Positions 1-8,725 are shown, counted from the first letter of the stretch. The stretch: DNA of 64,000 nucleotides from Prauserella alba (GCF_024171735.1 NZ_JAMTCH010000005.1:310001-374000); one strand, 5' to 3'. The notes: a model not told the origin generated them from the letters alone. Numbers and translations: made by a program.

Positions 1-593
1 TGCGCGGTCACGGGCGGGTGCTGCTGTCGTTCCTGCCCGCCTCGGTACTCGGCGCCGTGGTCGGGACGATCCTGCTGCTGTCGCTGCCCCCCGACGCCTT
101 CGAGACGATCGTTCCGGTGCTCATCGTGCTGGCGCTGGTGCTGGTGCTGGTGCAGCCGAAGGTGTCGGCGTGGGTGACGCGCAGGCGGCAGCGCCGGGGT
201 GCCGGCGATGCCGACGGCGGGTCGATGTCCGCGAAGGGCGCCGTGGGGCTCGTGACGCTGATCTTCCTGATCGGCATCTACGGCGGGTATTTCACAGCGG
301 CGCAGGGCGTGATGTTGATGGCGGTCATGGGCATCCTCATGACCCTGCCGTTGCAGACGCTCAACGGCATCAAGAACGTGCTGTCCGCGGCCGTCAACAT
401 CGTCGCGGGCACGGTGTACGCCTTCGTCGCGCCGATCAGCTGGCCGGTCGTGGCGCTGCTGGCGGTCGGGTCGGTCGTCGGCGGTCAGCTGGGCGCGAAG
501 ATCGGCAGGAAGCTGCCTCCGCGGGTGCTGCGCGGGGTGATCGTCGTCGTGGGTACCGCCGCGGCCGTGCAACTGGTGGTGCAACAGCTGTGA
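1..593 (+). CDS. TauE/SafE-family membrane permease (5' end outside window)
   Basis: This is the C-terminal part of an integral membrane protein; the reading frame is open from base 3 and the true start lies upstream. It shows at least five strongly hydrophobic stretches, a Gly-rich segment near the end (VGSVVGGQLGAKIGRKLP) and a basic loop (WVTRRRQRR) between helices. This matches sulfite exporter/anion permeases of the TauE/SafE (DUF81) family, which move small organic or sulfur anions across the membrane. The in-frame GTG at 18 is not a plausible start because a membrane segment begins immediately after it. Its stop overlaps the start of the next gene by 4 bp. The substrate cannot be told. 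Confidence 0.85.
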   Translation, partial: RGHGRVLLSFLPASVLGAVVGTILLLSLPPDAFETIVPVLIVLALVLVLVQPKVSAWVTRRRQRRGAGDADGGSMSAKGAVGLVTLIFLIGIYGGYFTAAQGVMLMAVMGILMTLPLQTLNGIKNVLSAAVNIVAGTVYAFVAPISWPVVALLAVGSVVGGQLGAKIGRKLPPRVLRGVIVVVGTAAAVQLVVQQL

Positions 594-1552
594 GCCCGGG
601 TGTGACCGGACGTGTGACGGTCGCCGTCGTCGGGATGGGAGCCGTCGGGACGGCCCTGGCCGGGGCGCTGGCGGCGGCGGGTCACGACGTCGTGGCCTGC
701 GGCAGGCGGCCGTTGTCGAACATCGAGGTCACCGAAGGCGACAGCACGGCAACGTATCCCGTGCGCTGGGCTGCCGCGCCCGGCGAGGTCGGGCCCGTGG
801 CACTGACGGTCCTCGCCACGAAGATCCACGACACCGGTGGTGCCGCGGAGTGGCTCGCGGTGCTCACCTCGGCCGGTGGGAGCGTTCTCGTGGCGCAGAA
901 CGGCGTGGACCAGGTCGAACGGGTGGGCCCGCTCGTCGGCGCAGCAGGCGAGCACCACCGCGGGACCGATTCCGCGGGAGCAGGTTCGGCGGGAACCGTC
1001 GTGCCCGCGCTGGTCTACGTCAACGCGGAACGCGTCGCGCCGGGTGTGGTGCGCACGCGCCGCAGCGACCGCGACCTCGTCGTGCCCGGCACCGACGAGG
1101 CGGCGCCGGTGGCGGACCTGCTGGCCGGCGCGGGGCTGGCGGTGGAACGGTCCGCGGACTTCGCGACGGCGGCGTGGCGGAAGATGCTCACCAACGTCTC
1201 GGCGAATCCGATCACGGCGCTGACGGGGCGGCGGGTCGAGGTGCTGGCCGAGCAGCCGGTGGCCGAGCTGGCGATGCGGGTGCTGCGCGAGGCGGTGGCC
1301 GTCGCCAACGCCGAGGGTGCGCAGCTGACCGACGCCGACGCCCACGAGGTCCTCACCTGGTTGCAAACGCTTGCGCCCGGCAGCACCACGTCGATGCTGC
1401 AGGACCGCGACGCGGGCAGGCCGCTCGAGCACGACGGGCTGACGGGCACGATCGTCCGCCTCGGCGATCGGCACGGTATCGACGTCGGAGCCAATCGCAC
1501 GCTGCTGTCCCTGCTGTCGGCCGTGTCGCCCGGCGCCTCCGCCACCCGCTAG
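590..1552 (+). CDS. panE: 2-dehydropantoate 2-reductase (ketopantoate reductase)
   Basis: A 320-residue NADPH-dependent reductase that converts ketopantoate to pantoate in pantothenate/CoA synthesis. The N-terminus carries the Rossmann motif GMGAVGTALAGALAAAG, and the middle has the KMLTNVSANPITAL segment with the family's conserved Lys and Asn. Length fits the ApbA/PanE family. The GTG start at 590 overlaps the upstream permease stop (GTGA), so the two are probably translationally coupled; longer in-frame extensions only run through the permease gene. Its stop codon overlaps that of the convergent aminotransferase by 3 bp. Actinomycetes often carry several PanE paralogues, so a 2-ketoacid reductase with another substrate is possible. 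Confidence 0.88.
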   Translation: MSPGVTGRVTVAVVGMGAVGTALAGALAAAGHDVVACGRRPLSNIEVTEGDSTATYPVRWAAAPGEVGPVALTVLATKIHDTGGAAEWLAVLTSAGGSVLVAQNGVDQVERVGPLVGAAGEHHRGTDSAGAGSAGTVVPALVYVNAERVAPGVVRTRRSDRDLVVPGTDEAAPVADLLAGAGLAVERSADFATAAWRKMLTNVSANPITALTGRRVEVLAEQPVAELAMRVLREAVAVANAEGAQLTDADAHEVLTWLQTLAPGSTTSMLQDRDAGRPLEHDGLTGTIVRLGDRHGIDVGANRTLLSLLSAVSPGASATR

Positions 1553-2643
1553 CCGAGCGGGAAGGCGCGGGCTGCGGCGATCAGCATGTCGTTCTCGGCC
1601 GGCTCGCCGATGGTCACGCGCACGCCGTCGGGGGCGTAGCCGCGTACGACGACCTTGTGCTCCAGGGCGTGCTCGGTGAACTCCCCGGTGCGTTCGCGCA
1701 GCGGCAGCCACAGGAAGTTGGCCTGCGTCTCCGGTACCTCGAAGCCGGCGTCGCGCAGCTCGGCCACGACCCGAGCGCGCTCGGCGACGATGGCCCGGCA
1801 GCGCTCCATCAGTTCGTCGGCCGCGTCGAGCGACGCGATCGCCGCGCGCTGGGCCAGCGCGTTGGTGCTGAACGGCACGTAGACCTTCCGCAGCGCCGTG
1901 ATCACCTCGGCGGGGCCGACGCCGTAGCCGACGCGCAGGCCCGCGAGCCCGTAGGCCTTGGAGAACGTCCGCAGCACGAGCACGTTCGGGTAGTGGCGGG
2001 CCAGTTCGACGCCGTCGGGCACGTCGTCGTCGGTCACGAACTCCCGGTACGCCTCGTCCAGGACCACCAGCACGTGCGGCGGCACGGCGTCGAGGAAGCG
2101 GGTGAGCGCCTCCCTGCGCACGACGGTGCCCGTCGGGTTGTTCGGGTTGCACACGAACACCAGGCGCGTCGCGGGGGTGATCGCGGCGAGCATGGCGTCG
2201 AGGTCGTGGGTGTGGTTCTCGTCCAGCGGCACCGGTGCGGCAGCGGCGTTGGCGATCTGCGTGGCGATCGGATAGGCCTCGAACGAGCGCCACGCGTAGA
2301 CGACCTCCTCGCCGGGCGCGCACATCGCCTGCACGAGCTGCTGGCACAGCGCCACCGAACCGCACCCGACGGTGATCCGCTCGGTGGGCACGTCGAGTTC
2401 GCGGGAGAGCCGTTCGGTCAGGGCCGTCGACACCATGTCCGGGTAGCGGTTGACCTCCGCGGCGGCTTCGGCGATGGCGCGCGCGACGCTCGGCAGCGGT
2501 CCCTGCGGTGTCTCGTTGCTGGCCAGCTTCACCGCCCCCGGCACGGTCCGTCCCGCGACGTAGGCGGGCAGGCTCTCCAGATCTGGCCTGGTGCGCAGCT
2601 GCTGCGCGGACGGGTCCGCCGGGGACTGGGATGCGCTGGACAC
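1549..2643 (-). CDS. Aromatic amino acid / histidinol-phosphate aminotransferase (Pat/HisC type)
   Basis: A 364-residue fold-type I PLP aminotransferase. Visible motifs are KLASNETPQGPLP near the N-terminus, NPNNPTGT for substrate/cofactor binding, VVLDEAYREF with the cofactor-contacting Asp and Tyr, and the Schiff-base Lys in FSKAYGLAGLRVGYG. The family includes HisC (histidinol phosphate to imidazole-acetol phosphate) and the actinobacterial aromatic aminotransferase Pat/HisC2 (phenylpyruvate to phenylalanine). No his genes are nearby, so the Pat role is the better guess. It stands alone on the minus strand, convergent with panE and sharing stop-codon bases with it. Confidence 0.88.
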   Translation of the reverse strand: MSSASQSPADPSAQQLRTRPDLESLPAYVAGRTVPGAVKLASNETPQGPLPSVARAIAEAAAEVNRYPDMVSTALTERLSRELDVPTERITVGCGSVALCQQLVQAMCAPGEEVVYAWRSFEAYPIATQIANAAAAPVPLDENHTHDLDAMLAAITPATRLVFVCNPNNPTGTVVRREALTRFLDAVPPHVLVVLDEAYREFVTDDDVPDGVELARHYPNVLVLRTFSKAYGLAGLRVGYGVGPAEVITALRKVYVPFSTNALAQRAAIASLDAADELMERCRAIVAERARVVAELRDAGFEVPETQANFLWLPLRERTGEFTEHALEHKVVVRGYAPDGVRVTIGEPAENDMLIAAARAFPLG

Positions 2644-2859
2644 GGTGACGGCTCCCTGCTCTCGATCCGGTTGTGCGGGCGGGTCCGGCGCGTGGGATCA
2701 CTCCACGTGCCGGTTCCACGCGTGCGGCCGCGTGGTGTCACCTCAACTTAACGCGGCCGGTGGCTCGGCGGTCGAGGGATGCGAAATCGTGCGAACCGGT
2801 CGGCGCCGAGGTGCGTCACAGCTACAGTGACGAACAACGAGTCGACCGGGGGTGTGATC

Positions 2860-3369
2860 GTGACCGAACCCAGCACGACGCGCGACGACGACGCGGTGCG
2901 GCAGTCGGCCGGCCCCGAAGGGAACGGCGGATCCGTCGGCCTGCCTCCGACCGCGCCCGCGCTGGACTTCGCCGACGGCGCGGCGGGCAGGCTCGCCCCG
3001 GTGGCCGAGGAGCTGAACCAGGTCCGCGAGCAGATCGACAACGGCGAGCTGCGCCTCGACGAGGGCGCCGCCCACAACCTCCTGGCCACCCTCATGCAGC
3101 TGCAGGCGCACGTCCACCGGCTCATCGCCGACGCGGGCGAGAACATCGCCGCGCCGCTGCGATTCGGCGACAACTTCGTCGGCGAGACCCTGGCCCAGCG
3201 GCTGCGGGGCGCCGCGGACGGAGACGCCAACGCCGCGCTGCCCGTGCTCACGGCGTACGCCGCACAGTTGGAGAAGCTCGAAGGCATCGTCCGCGCCGCA
3301 TCCGGCATGATCACCACGGCCGACGAGGACGCGGGCGAAGACCTGCAGCGCATCGGGAGGTACGAGTGA
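2860..3369 (+). CDS. Helical protein upstream of PPE gene (possible type VII partner)
   Basis: About 169 residues, unrecognised by name. The N-terminus is polar and disordered-looking (MTEPSTTRDDDAV); from about residue 45 the protein is predicted helical with long amphipathic stretches (EELNQVREQIDNGELRLDEG, LLATLMQLQAHVHRLIADAG). GTG starts at 2827, 2854 and 2860 share a frame; a GGGGG run 7-8 bases before 2860 favours that one. It overlaps the next gene (TGATG) and is followed by PPE-like and EspG-like genes, so it probably acts with them in type VII secretion, for instance as a helical partner of the PPE protein. That role rests on context only. Confidence 0.7.
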   Translation: MTEPSTTRDDDAVRQSAGPEGNGGSVGLPPTAPALDFADGAAGRLAPVAEELNQVREQIDNGELRLDEGAAHNLLATLMQLQAHVHRLIADAGENIAAPLRFGDNFVGETLAQRLRGAADGDANAALPVLTAYAAQLEKLEGIVRAASGMITTADEDAGEDLQRIGRYE

Positions 3370-4757
3370 TGGCGAACTGTCTGCCGCTGCCGTGGCCCCC
3401 GCGCGAGCCGGAAGGCCCACCGCCGGGCAAGGACGCCTTGGAATCGGAGTTCGACTGGCAGGCCCTGCCCCATCGGGAACTGCACCGCATGGCGACGATG
3501 GGGGTCGACGCGGAGACGGCTGATCAGGTGGCCGGCAAGTGGGCCAACCTCGGCGCCGAACTGCAGAACATCGGCGACAGTCTCCGCACCGCGTTGCGCG
3601 ACGCCGCCGAAGGCTGGCAGGGCGGCGGTGTCGAACAGGCCCGGCGGCGGGTCGATCAGCTGTCGACCTGGACCGACCAGACCGCGCGGGACAGCCACGG
3701 GGTCGGCACGGCGATCCAGGCGCAGGCGCACCTGGCGCAGTGGGCGAAGAACAACATGCCGGAGCCGCCGCTGTCGCTGCACCCGTGGCCGTGGCTCCCG
3801 CTGCCGACGCTGCCGGTCGAACCGATCGCCCCGATCGGCGGGTTGGAACCGCACGAGCGCGACGACGTCGTCGCGCTCGGCGGCCGGGACCCGGAGCCGG
3901 GAACACGCTCCGGTCTGTCGGGGGAGATCGACGTGCTGGGCGACGGCGCGTCCGGAGAAACGGGAGGTGCGACCGGGCGGCGTCCCGGTGACGGCGGATG
4001 GGCGCTGGGCGGCGGCGCTGCCGGTTCCGGCGGGGCCGGTTCCGGTGGCTCTGTCGGTTCGAGTGCCGACGGTTCGAGTGCTGCCGGTTCCGGTGGCGCG
4101 GGTTCGGCCGGTGCCGGTTCCGGCGGCGGTGGTGGCGGTTTCGCCGACGCGGCCGGGCTGCCCCTCGACCCGATCACCGGCGTCGAGCAGCGCGAGGAAC
4201 TGCATCGCCAGGCGGCGCAGGTCATGCGGACCTACCAGCTCGAATCCGGCAACGTGTTCCGCGGCGTGCCGCAGTTCGTGATGCCCGGCGAGGACATCAT
4301 CAAGGACGATCCGCGCGAGCCGGGGAAACCCGCGCCGTCCCCGGAGAATCCCGGGACCGATCCGTCGCGGCGCGTCGGCCCGCAGAGTCCCGGCGGTGGC
4401 GGGTTGCCGCCCGGTGTCGTGGCGGCACCGTTGGCCGCGGGTGCGGCTTCGGGAATGGCCGCGGGAGCGGTCGGTGGCGCGCCGGGCTCCGGAATGCAGA
4501 CCGGTGCCGGTGCCGCGGGTGCGTCGCCGGGTGCCGCCGGTGGGCAGGCCCCGTCGGCCGCCGGTGCGGCGCGCGGCACCGGCGGCGCGCCGATGGGCAT
4601 GATGGGCGGCGGTGCGGGAGCGCGGCCGAACCAGGACGACGAGACCGAGCACAACTCGCCGTCGTACCTGCAGGAGGAGGACGACGTCTGGGGTATGCCG
4701 GTCGGTCAGGTCGCGCCCCCGGTGATCGGCGAACGCGGCTGGCGCGGGGACGAGTGA
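3369..4757 (+). CDS. PPE-domain-like type VII secretion protein with Gly-rich tail
   Basis: A 462-residue protein. The first ~150 residues are helical, with a WXG motif in a helix turn (EGWQGGGVEQARRRV) and a Pro-rich linker (MPEPPLSLHPWPWLPLP), as in actinobacterial PPE/WXG100 substrates. The second half is low complexity: Gly/Ala/Ser repeats (GSGGAGSGGSVGSS) and a methionine/glycine-rich stretch (GGAPMGMMGGGAGA), ending in an acidic tail. ATG at 3369 overlaps the previous stop; GTG at 3366 is the alternative. The downstream EspG-like gene would encode its chaperone. A T7SS substrate exported to the envelope or medium is likely; the ESX core genes (EccB-E) are not in this window. Confidence 0.8.
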   Translation: MANCLPLPWPPREPEGPPPGKDALESEFDWQALPHRELHRMATMGVDAETADQVAGKWANLGAELQNIGDSLRTALRDAAEGWQGGGVEQARRRVDQLSTWTDQTARDSHGVGTAIQAQAHLAQWAKNNMPEPPLSLHPWPWLPLPTLPVEPIAPIGGLEPHERDDVVALGGRDPEPGTRSGLSGEIDVLGDGASGETGGATGRRPGDGGWALGGGAAGSGGAGSGGSVGSSADGSSAAGSGGAGSAGAGSGGGGGGFADAAGLPLDPITGVEQREELHRQAAQVMRTYQLESGNVFRGVPQFVMPGEDIIKDDPREPGKPAPSPENPGTDPSRRVGPQSPGGGGLPPGVVAAPLAAGAASGMAAGAVGGAPGSGMQTGAGAAGASPGAAGGQAPSAAGAARGTGGAPMGMMGGGAGARPNQDDETEHNSPSYLQEEDDVWGMPVGQVAPPVIGERGWRGDE

Positions 4758-4763
4758 CGGCGG

Positions 4764-5522
4764 GTGCGTGACGAGGCTTCCGGATGGATCACGCTCCACC
4801 CGGGCGAGTTCTACCTGGTGTGGCGGACGCTGGAACTCGGCGAGCTGCCGCCCGTGCTCGGCGTGCCGCGGGTCGGGGCCACGGAGTCCTTCCGCGCCGA
4901 GTTGATCGCGCTGGCCGACGAGTCGCTCGCGGATCGCGGACTGGGCACGGTGCGGTCGCCGGCCCGTGACCTCGCCGACCTGCTGCGCACGTTGGCCACA
5001 CCGGACGTGTCGGTGGACCTGAGTGCCTCGGGAGCCGACACCTCGTTCCGCTCGTACGGCGCCGTCGGCGAGCGCGGCGCGGTGACGGCGGGCACGTCGG
5101 GGCAGGAGGTGCTCATCGGTCCGGTGCGGCCGGCTGAGCTCGTACCGACGATGTTCGAGGCGTTGCCGGACGTCGAAGCGGGCCCGGGAGCGCCCGCGAA
5201 CGTCGGGTATGCGGATTATCGGCGCGCGTGCCGGGCAGGGGACCACGAGGGCGCGAGCGGGTTCCTCGACGCGCTGGCCGAAGCCGGGGTGCGGTCGTCG
5301 CAGGCGTCGATGTTCCTGCGCGCGATCGAGGGCAGGCGCGCAGGCGGGTACGTCGGTGCGACCTCACGCACCCGCGGGCGCACGCAGGGCACCGTGAACT
5401 GGGTCGATACCGAGCACGGCCGTTACGCACTGCGCAAGCTGGGTGACTGGGTGACCGTGACGCCCGCGGATGTGGCGAGATTGCGGGTCATGGCGGAGGA
5501 AATGGTCGACGATCTGACCTAA
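4764..5522 (+). CDS. EspG-family type VII secretion chaperone
   Basis: A 252-residue protein matching the ESX secretion-associated EspG family: N-terminal FYLVWRTLELGELPPVLGVP, central alpha/beta core, and a C-terminal TVNWVDTEHGRYALRK segment typical of the family. EspG proteins bind the helical tip of cognate PPE proteins in the cytosol and keep them soluble for the ESX machine. It starts with GTG six bases after the PPE-like gene, which supports a chaperone-substrate pair in one operon. Length is within the usual 250-290 residues. Confidence 0.85.
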   Translation: MRDEASGWITLHPGEFYLVWRTLELGELPPVLGVPRVGATESFRAELIALADESLADRGLGTVRSPARDLADLLRTLATPDVSVDLSASGADTSFRSYGAVGERGAVTAGTSGQEVLIGPVRPAELVPTMFEALPDVEAGPGAPANVGYADYRRACRAGDHEGASGFLDALAEAGVRSSQASMFLRAIEGRRAGGYVGATSRTRGRTQGTVNWVDTEHGRYALRKLGDWVTVTPADVARLRVMAEEMVDDLT

Positions 5523-5532
5523 GGTCGCGGGC

Positions 5533-7602
5533 ATGAGCACGCAGGGCAGCGACGCCACGAGCACGGGCGCAGCGGAAGGTACGCGCACATCACGAGGCAC
5601 TCGCACATCAGAGGGCAACACGTCTGCCGAGACCGGCATCCCCGAGGTCCTGTGGACGCCGTCGCCGGAGCAGGTCGAGCGCACGCGGGTGGCGGATTTC
5701 CGCCGGTGGCTGGCCGACGAGCGCGGCGTCACGACGAGGAACTACGCGCAGCTGCACGAGTTCTCGACGACCTCCCTCGGTGATTTCTGGTCGGCCGTCG
5801 CCGAGTACCTCGGCGTGATCTGGCACGACCAACCCGGCAGGGTGCTCTCGGAACCGGTGATGCCGGGTGCGACGTGGTTCGCGGGCGGCACGCTGAACTA
5901 CGCCGAGCACGCGCTGACCGGCGGTGTCGCGGGCGCGGCGAAGGCGGACGACGACGTCGCGGTGATCTTCGCGCGGGAGGACGGCCTCGAGCGGCGGCTG
6001 ACGTTCGGCGAGCTGCGCGGCCAGGTGGCGGCGGCGCGCGCGGGTCTGAAGGAACTGGGTGTCGGCAAGGGCGACCGCGTGGTGGCCCTGGCTCCGAACT
6101 GCCCTGAGACCCTCGTGGCGTTCCTGGCCGCGGCGAGTTTGGGCGCGATCTGGTCGTCGTGCTCGCCGGACTTCGGGGTGCGCGCGGTCGCGGACCGGTT
6201 CACGCAGATCGAGCCGAAGGTGCTGTTTGCGGTCAACGGCTACCGCTACAACGGGCGTGCCTTCGACATCCGCCCCACCGTCGACGAACTCGTCGGCCAG
6301 TTGCCGGGTCTGGGCGCGACGGTGCTGATCGACTACGAGGGCGGCGGCACGATGCCGGGTGCCCGCGGCTGGGACGACCTGCTCGCCGCGCATGCCGGAG
6401 CCGAGCTCGCGTTCGACGCCGTCGAGTTCGACCATCCGCTGTGGATCCTGTACTCGTCCGGCACGACCGGCCTGCCCAAGGGCATCGTGCAGGGCCACGG
6501 CGGCATCACCCTCGAACATCTGAAGGCGCTCGCGCTGCAGCAGGACCTGGGTCCGGGCGAGCGGTTCTTCTGGTTCACCACGACCGGCTGGATGATGTGG
6601 AACTTCCTCATCTCCGGCCTGCTCGTCGGCTCGACCGTGGTGCTGTACGACGGCAGCCCCGGCCATCCCGATCTGGGCGCGCTGTGGCGGCTGTCGGCGC
6701 GGCACGGCGTGACGGTGTTCGGCACGTCGGCGCTGTTCGTGCAGAGTTGCCTGAAGGCGCATCTGAAACCGGCCGAGGACCTGGACCTGTCGTCGCTGCG
6801 GGCGATCGGGTCGACGGGCGCTCCGCTGTCGGAGGAGGGCTTCCGGTGGATCGCCGAGGCCATCGGGCCGCACGTGCAGATCTGTTCGGTGTCCGGTGGT
6901 ACGGACCTGTGCACGGCGTTCGTCGGGTCGGCGCCGGACGTGCCGGTGTGGCTGGGTGAGCTGTCGTGCCGGAGTCTGGGTGCGGCGGTGCACGCCTACG
7001 ACGACAGCGGGCGCGCGGTCGTCGACGAGGTGGGCGAACTCGTGGTCACCAGGCCGATGCCGTCGATGCCGGTGATGTTCTGGAACGACCCCGACGGCAG
7101 CAGGCTGCGCGAGGCGTACTTCGAGGACTTCCCCGGCGTGTGGCGGCACGGTGACTGGATCAAGATCACCAGGCGCGGCTCGGCGGTCATCTACGGCCGC
7201 AGCGACTCGACGCTCAACCGCGGCGGCGTGCGGATGGGCACGGCGGAGTTCTACCGGGTCGTCGAGAGCTACGACGCGGTCGTGGACTCGCTGGTCATCG
7301 ACACGTCGGCGGCGGGCGACGAGGGAGAACTGGTGTGCTTCCTCGTGCTCGCGGAGGGTGTCGCACTGGAGGATTTGGAGCCGGACCTGCGGAAACAGCT
7401 GCGCGCCGCGCTGTCGCCGAGGCACGTGCCCGACCGGTTCGTGGTGGTCGACGCCGTGCCCCGGACACTGAACGGCAAGAAGTGCGAGGTTCCGGTCAAG
7501 AAGATCCTCTCCGGTGCCGACCCGGACCGCGCCGTCTCCCGCGACGCCCTGGCCAACCCGGACGCGTTGACGGCCTTCGTGGAGTACGCCGAACGCCCCT
7601 GA
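5533..7602 (+). CDS. Acetoacetyl-CoA synthetase
   Basis: A 689-residue acyl-adenylate-forming enzyme that activates acetoacetate with ATP and CoA. It has the adenylation P-loop LYSSGTTGLPKG, the family-typical FWFTTTGWMMWNFL and GGTDLCTAFVGS segments, the hinge YGRSDSTLNRGGVRMGT and the C-terminal catalytic Lys region LNGKKCEVPVKKIL. Length and the N-terminal ACAS-like domain distinguish acetoacetyl-CoA from acetyl-CoA synthetases. The first ~40 residues are rich in Thr/Ser and look disordered. It starts with ATG 10 bp after the EspG gene stop but has no functional link to it. Confidence 0.92.
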   Translation: MSTQGSDATSTGAAEGTRTSRGTRTSEGNTSAETGIPEVLWTPSPEQVERTRVADFRRWLADERGVTTRNYAQLHEFSTTSLGDFWSAVAEYLGVIWHDQPGRVLSEPVMPGATWFAGGTLNYAEHALTGGVAGAAKADDDVAVIFAREDGLERRLTFGELRGQVAAARAGLKELGVGKGDRVVALAPNCPETLVAFLAAASLGAIWSSCSPDFGVRAVADRFTQIEPKVLFAVNGYRYNGRAFDIRPTVDELVGQLPGLGATVLIDYEGGGTMPGARGWDDLLAAHAGAELAFDAVEFDHPLWILYSSGTTGLPKGIVQGHGGITLEHLKALALQQDLGPGERFFWFTTTGWMMWNFLISGLLVGSTVVLYDGSPGHPDLGALWRLSARHGVTVFGTSALFVQSCLKAHLKPAEDLDLSSLRAIGSTGAPLSEEGFRWIAEAIGPHVQICSVSGGTDLCTAFVGSAPDVPVWLGELSCRSLGAAVHAYDDSGRAVVDEVGELVVTRPMPSMPVMFWNDPDGSRLREAYFEDFPGVWRHGDWIKITRRGSAVIYGRSDSTLNRGGVRMGTAEFYRVVESYDAVVDSLVIDTSAAGDEGELVCFLVLAEGVALEDLEPDLRKQLRAALSPRHVPDRFVVVDAVPRTLNGKKCEVPVKKILSGADPDRAVSRDALANPDALTAFVEYAERP

Positions 7603-7608
7603 CCCCCG

Positions 7609-7713
7609 CGTGTTGCGGATCCCGGGGCCCGTGTTGCAGGTTCCGGGGAGCGTGTTGCGGGTTCCGGTGGCCGTGTTGCGGATTCCGGGGCGTGTGTTGC
7701 GCCTTTGGGGTGC
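7609..7713. repeat. Tandem 21-bp-period repeat (five degenerate units)
   Basis: Five units each begin with (C)GTGTTGC; the GTGTTGC cores sit at 7610, 7631, 7652, 7673 and 7694, exactly 21 bp apart, followed by a variable GGNTCCGGGG-like half. The array starts immediately after the acetoacetyl-CoA synthetase stop. A related GTGTTCTGC pair, also 21 bp apart, lies at 7780 and 7801. Translated in one frame the units would give a V-L-R-I/V-P-x-x heptapeptide, but no start or codon context supports a gene. Confidence 0.8.
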
Positions 7714-8117
7714 GTGTCGTGTCCTGGGAGCGACGGCTACCGCACCGCCGGCGTGCTGACGCGCGTGTCGTCCTCCCGCGTGTTCTGCGTTCGGACCCGC
7801 GTGTTCTGCGCCCGGTTGGTACCTGCACTGTCGTACGACTGTGCACTCGCGCGTGTCCTGCAGTGCCGTGGTCGTGGCGGTGAGGGTCTCGCCGTGGTCG
7901 CTGCTGTTCGGCGGCTTCGGCGAGGCGGGCCGCCACGTGTGTGGGGCGAGGGTCCGACGCCGCACCCGCCTGCGGATATGCGCGAGCCGACCCAGGGTGG
8001 GCAATGATCACGCAGGTCAGGGCTGCCGCGGTGCGGTCGTGCACGCGAAAGGGGGGTGGCTGGAGGTTCGGTACGGGGCATGCGTAGACTATGACGGCAG
8101 TGGTCGCGACCGACCTG
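7714..8117. other. Intergenic stretch without a convincing gene
   Basis: Non-coding sequence between the 21-bp repeats and the tRNA genes. It holds scattered degenerate copies of the repeat (GTGTTCTGC at 7780 and 7801, GTGTCCTGC near 7853) and short overlapping open frames on both strands with no supporting ribosome binding site. A TAGACT box near 8084 could be the -10 element of the tRNA-Ser promoter; no good -35 is visible. Confidence 0.5.
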
Positions 8118-8207
8118 GGAGGCTTCGCCTAGTCCGGTCTATGGCGCCGCACTGCTAATGCGGTTGGGAGTGACCCTCCCTCGCGGGTTCAAATCCCGCA
8201 GCCTCCG
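8118..8207 (+). tRNA. tRNA-Ser (anticodon GCT)
   Basis: A 90-nt tRNA with the long variable arm of class II tRNAs. The acceptor stem pairs GGAGGCT (8118-8124) with AGCCTCC (8200-8206), discriminator G at 8207. The anticodon stem CCGCA/TGCGG encloses the loop CTGCTAA with anticodon GCT at 8154-8156, reading AGC/AGT codons. The T arm contains GGTTCAAATCC. CCA is not encoded. Confidence 0.97.
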
Positions 8208-8269
8208 CTGACACTCGGTTCACCCCGGGCGTCGGACCCGACAAGCCGTCGGGTACAATTGAATACGAT

Positions 8270-8342
8270 GCGCCTGTAGCTCAACGGATAGAGCATCTGA
8301 CTACGGATCAGAAGGTTTGGGGTTCGAATCCCTACAGGCGCG
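8270..8342 (+). tRNA. tRNA-Arg (anticodon ACG)
   Basis: A 73-nt tRNA. The acceptor stem pairs GCGCCTG (8270-8276) with CAGGCGC (8335-8341), discriminator G at 8342. The anticodon stem TCTGA/TCAGA holds the loop CTACGGA with anticodon ACG at 8303-8305 (wobble A read as inosine). The T loop is GGTTCGAATCC. A TACAAT box at 8254-8259 is a likely -10 promoter element. It lies 62 bp after tRNA-Ser and is followed by a strong terminator. Confidence 0.97.
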
Positions 8343-8346
8343 CAAC

Positions 8347-8378
8347 CAAGAAACCCGCTGTCACCAGCGGGTTTCTTG
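8347..8378 (+). terminator. Rho-independent terminator after tRNA-Arg
   Basis: A perfect 14-bp stem: CAAGAAACCCGCTG (8347-8360) pairs with CAGCGGGTTTCTTG (8365-8378) across a TCAC loop, followed by CTTTTC. It sits 4 bp after the tRNA, so it ends tRNA transcription. Confidence 0.93.
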
Positions 8379-8725
8379 CTTTTCAAGGTCATGTTGTTGA
8401 TCACCGGGGTGGGCCGGAGAGCTCCGTTACGTCTCCGATTGCTCTGCTGTGCCGAAAGCAAGATCAATTCGGGGCTGAGTTGCTCCGGGAGCGGTTCGCG
8501 GCTTCGTCCCGGAACGATGCGCCCGTGGTCCATCGCGCCACGTACGGGTGGTGCGGTTAGTGGCGGCTGGTTGCGTGTCGATGTCGCCGGATTCCACCGG
8601 AGCGCTCCATACACCTGTGGCCTGGTGCCCGCTCCGACGATCGAGTGATGCGGTGCGCATCGTGACGGTTTCTGTCGGTCGGGGTCGGCATGCTGTGGCG
8701 TGGCTGTTGATGTGGGGAGGTGTCG
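8379..8725. other. Intergenic stretch, no gene seen
   Basis: About 350 bp between the tRNA terminator and the DUF5710/HNH-like gene. Open frames on the minus strand run across it but lack ribosome binding sites and overlap the next gene antisense. No copy of the tRNA-Arg 3' end or integrase remnant was noticed, so an attachment site cannot be claimed. Confidence 0.45.

Noticed and set aside
485-2719. Long Arg/Ala/Gly-rich frame on the minus strand across the panE and aminotransferase genes
   Set aside because: It is an antisense/out-of-frame shadow; the real genes explain the region with domains and starts, and the shadow lacks any motif.
2748-5246. 832-codon minus-strand frame over the PPE/EspG module
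   Set aside because: High GC creates long frames; composition is Arg/Pro-rich without domain content, while the plus-strand genes are recognisable.
8254-8259. Complete sigma-70 promoter with both elements for tRNA-Arg
   Set aside because: A TACAAT -10 box is clear but no good -35 hexamer is visible, so only the -10 element is mentioned.
8118-8720. Integrated element attached to tRNA-Arg
   Set aside because: No integrase gene and no second copy of the tRNA 3' end noticed; the restriction island alone is not sufficient evidence.
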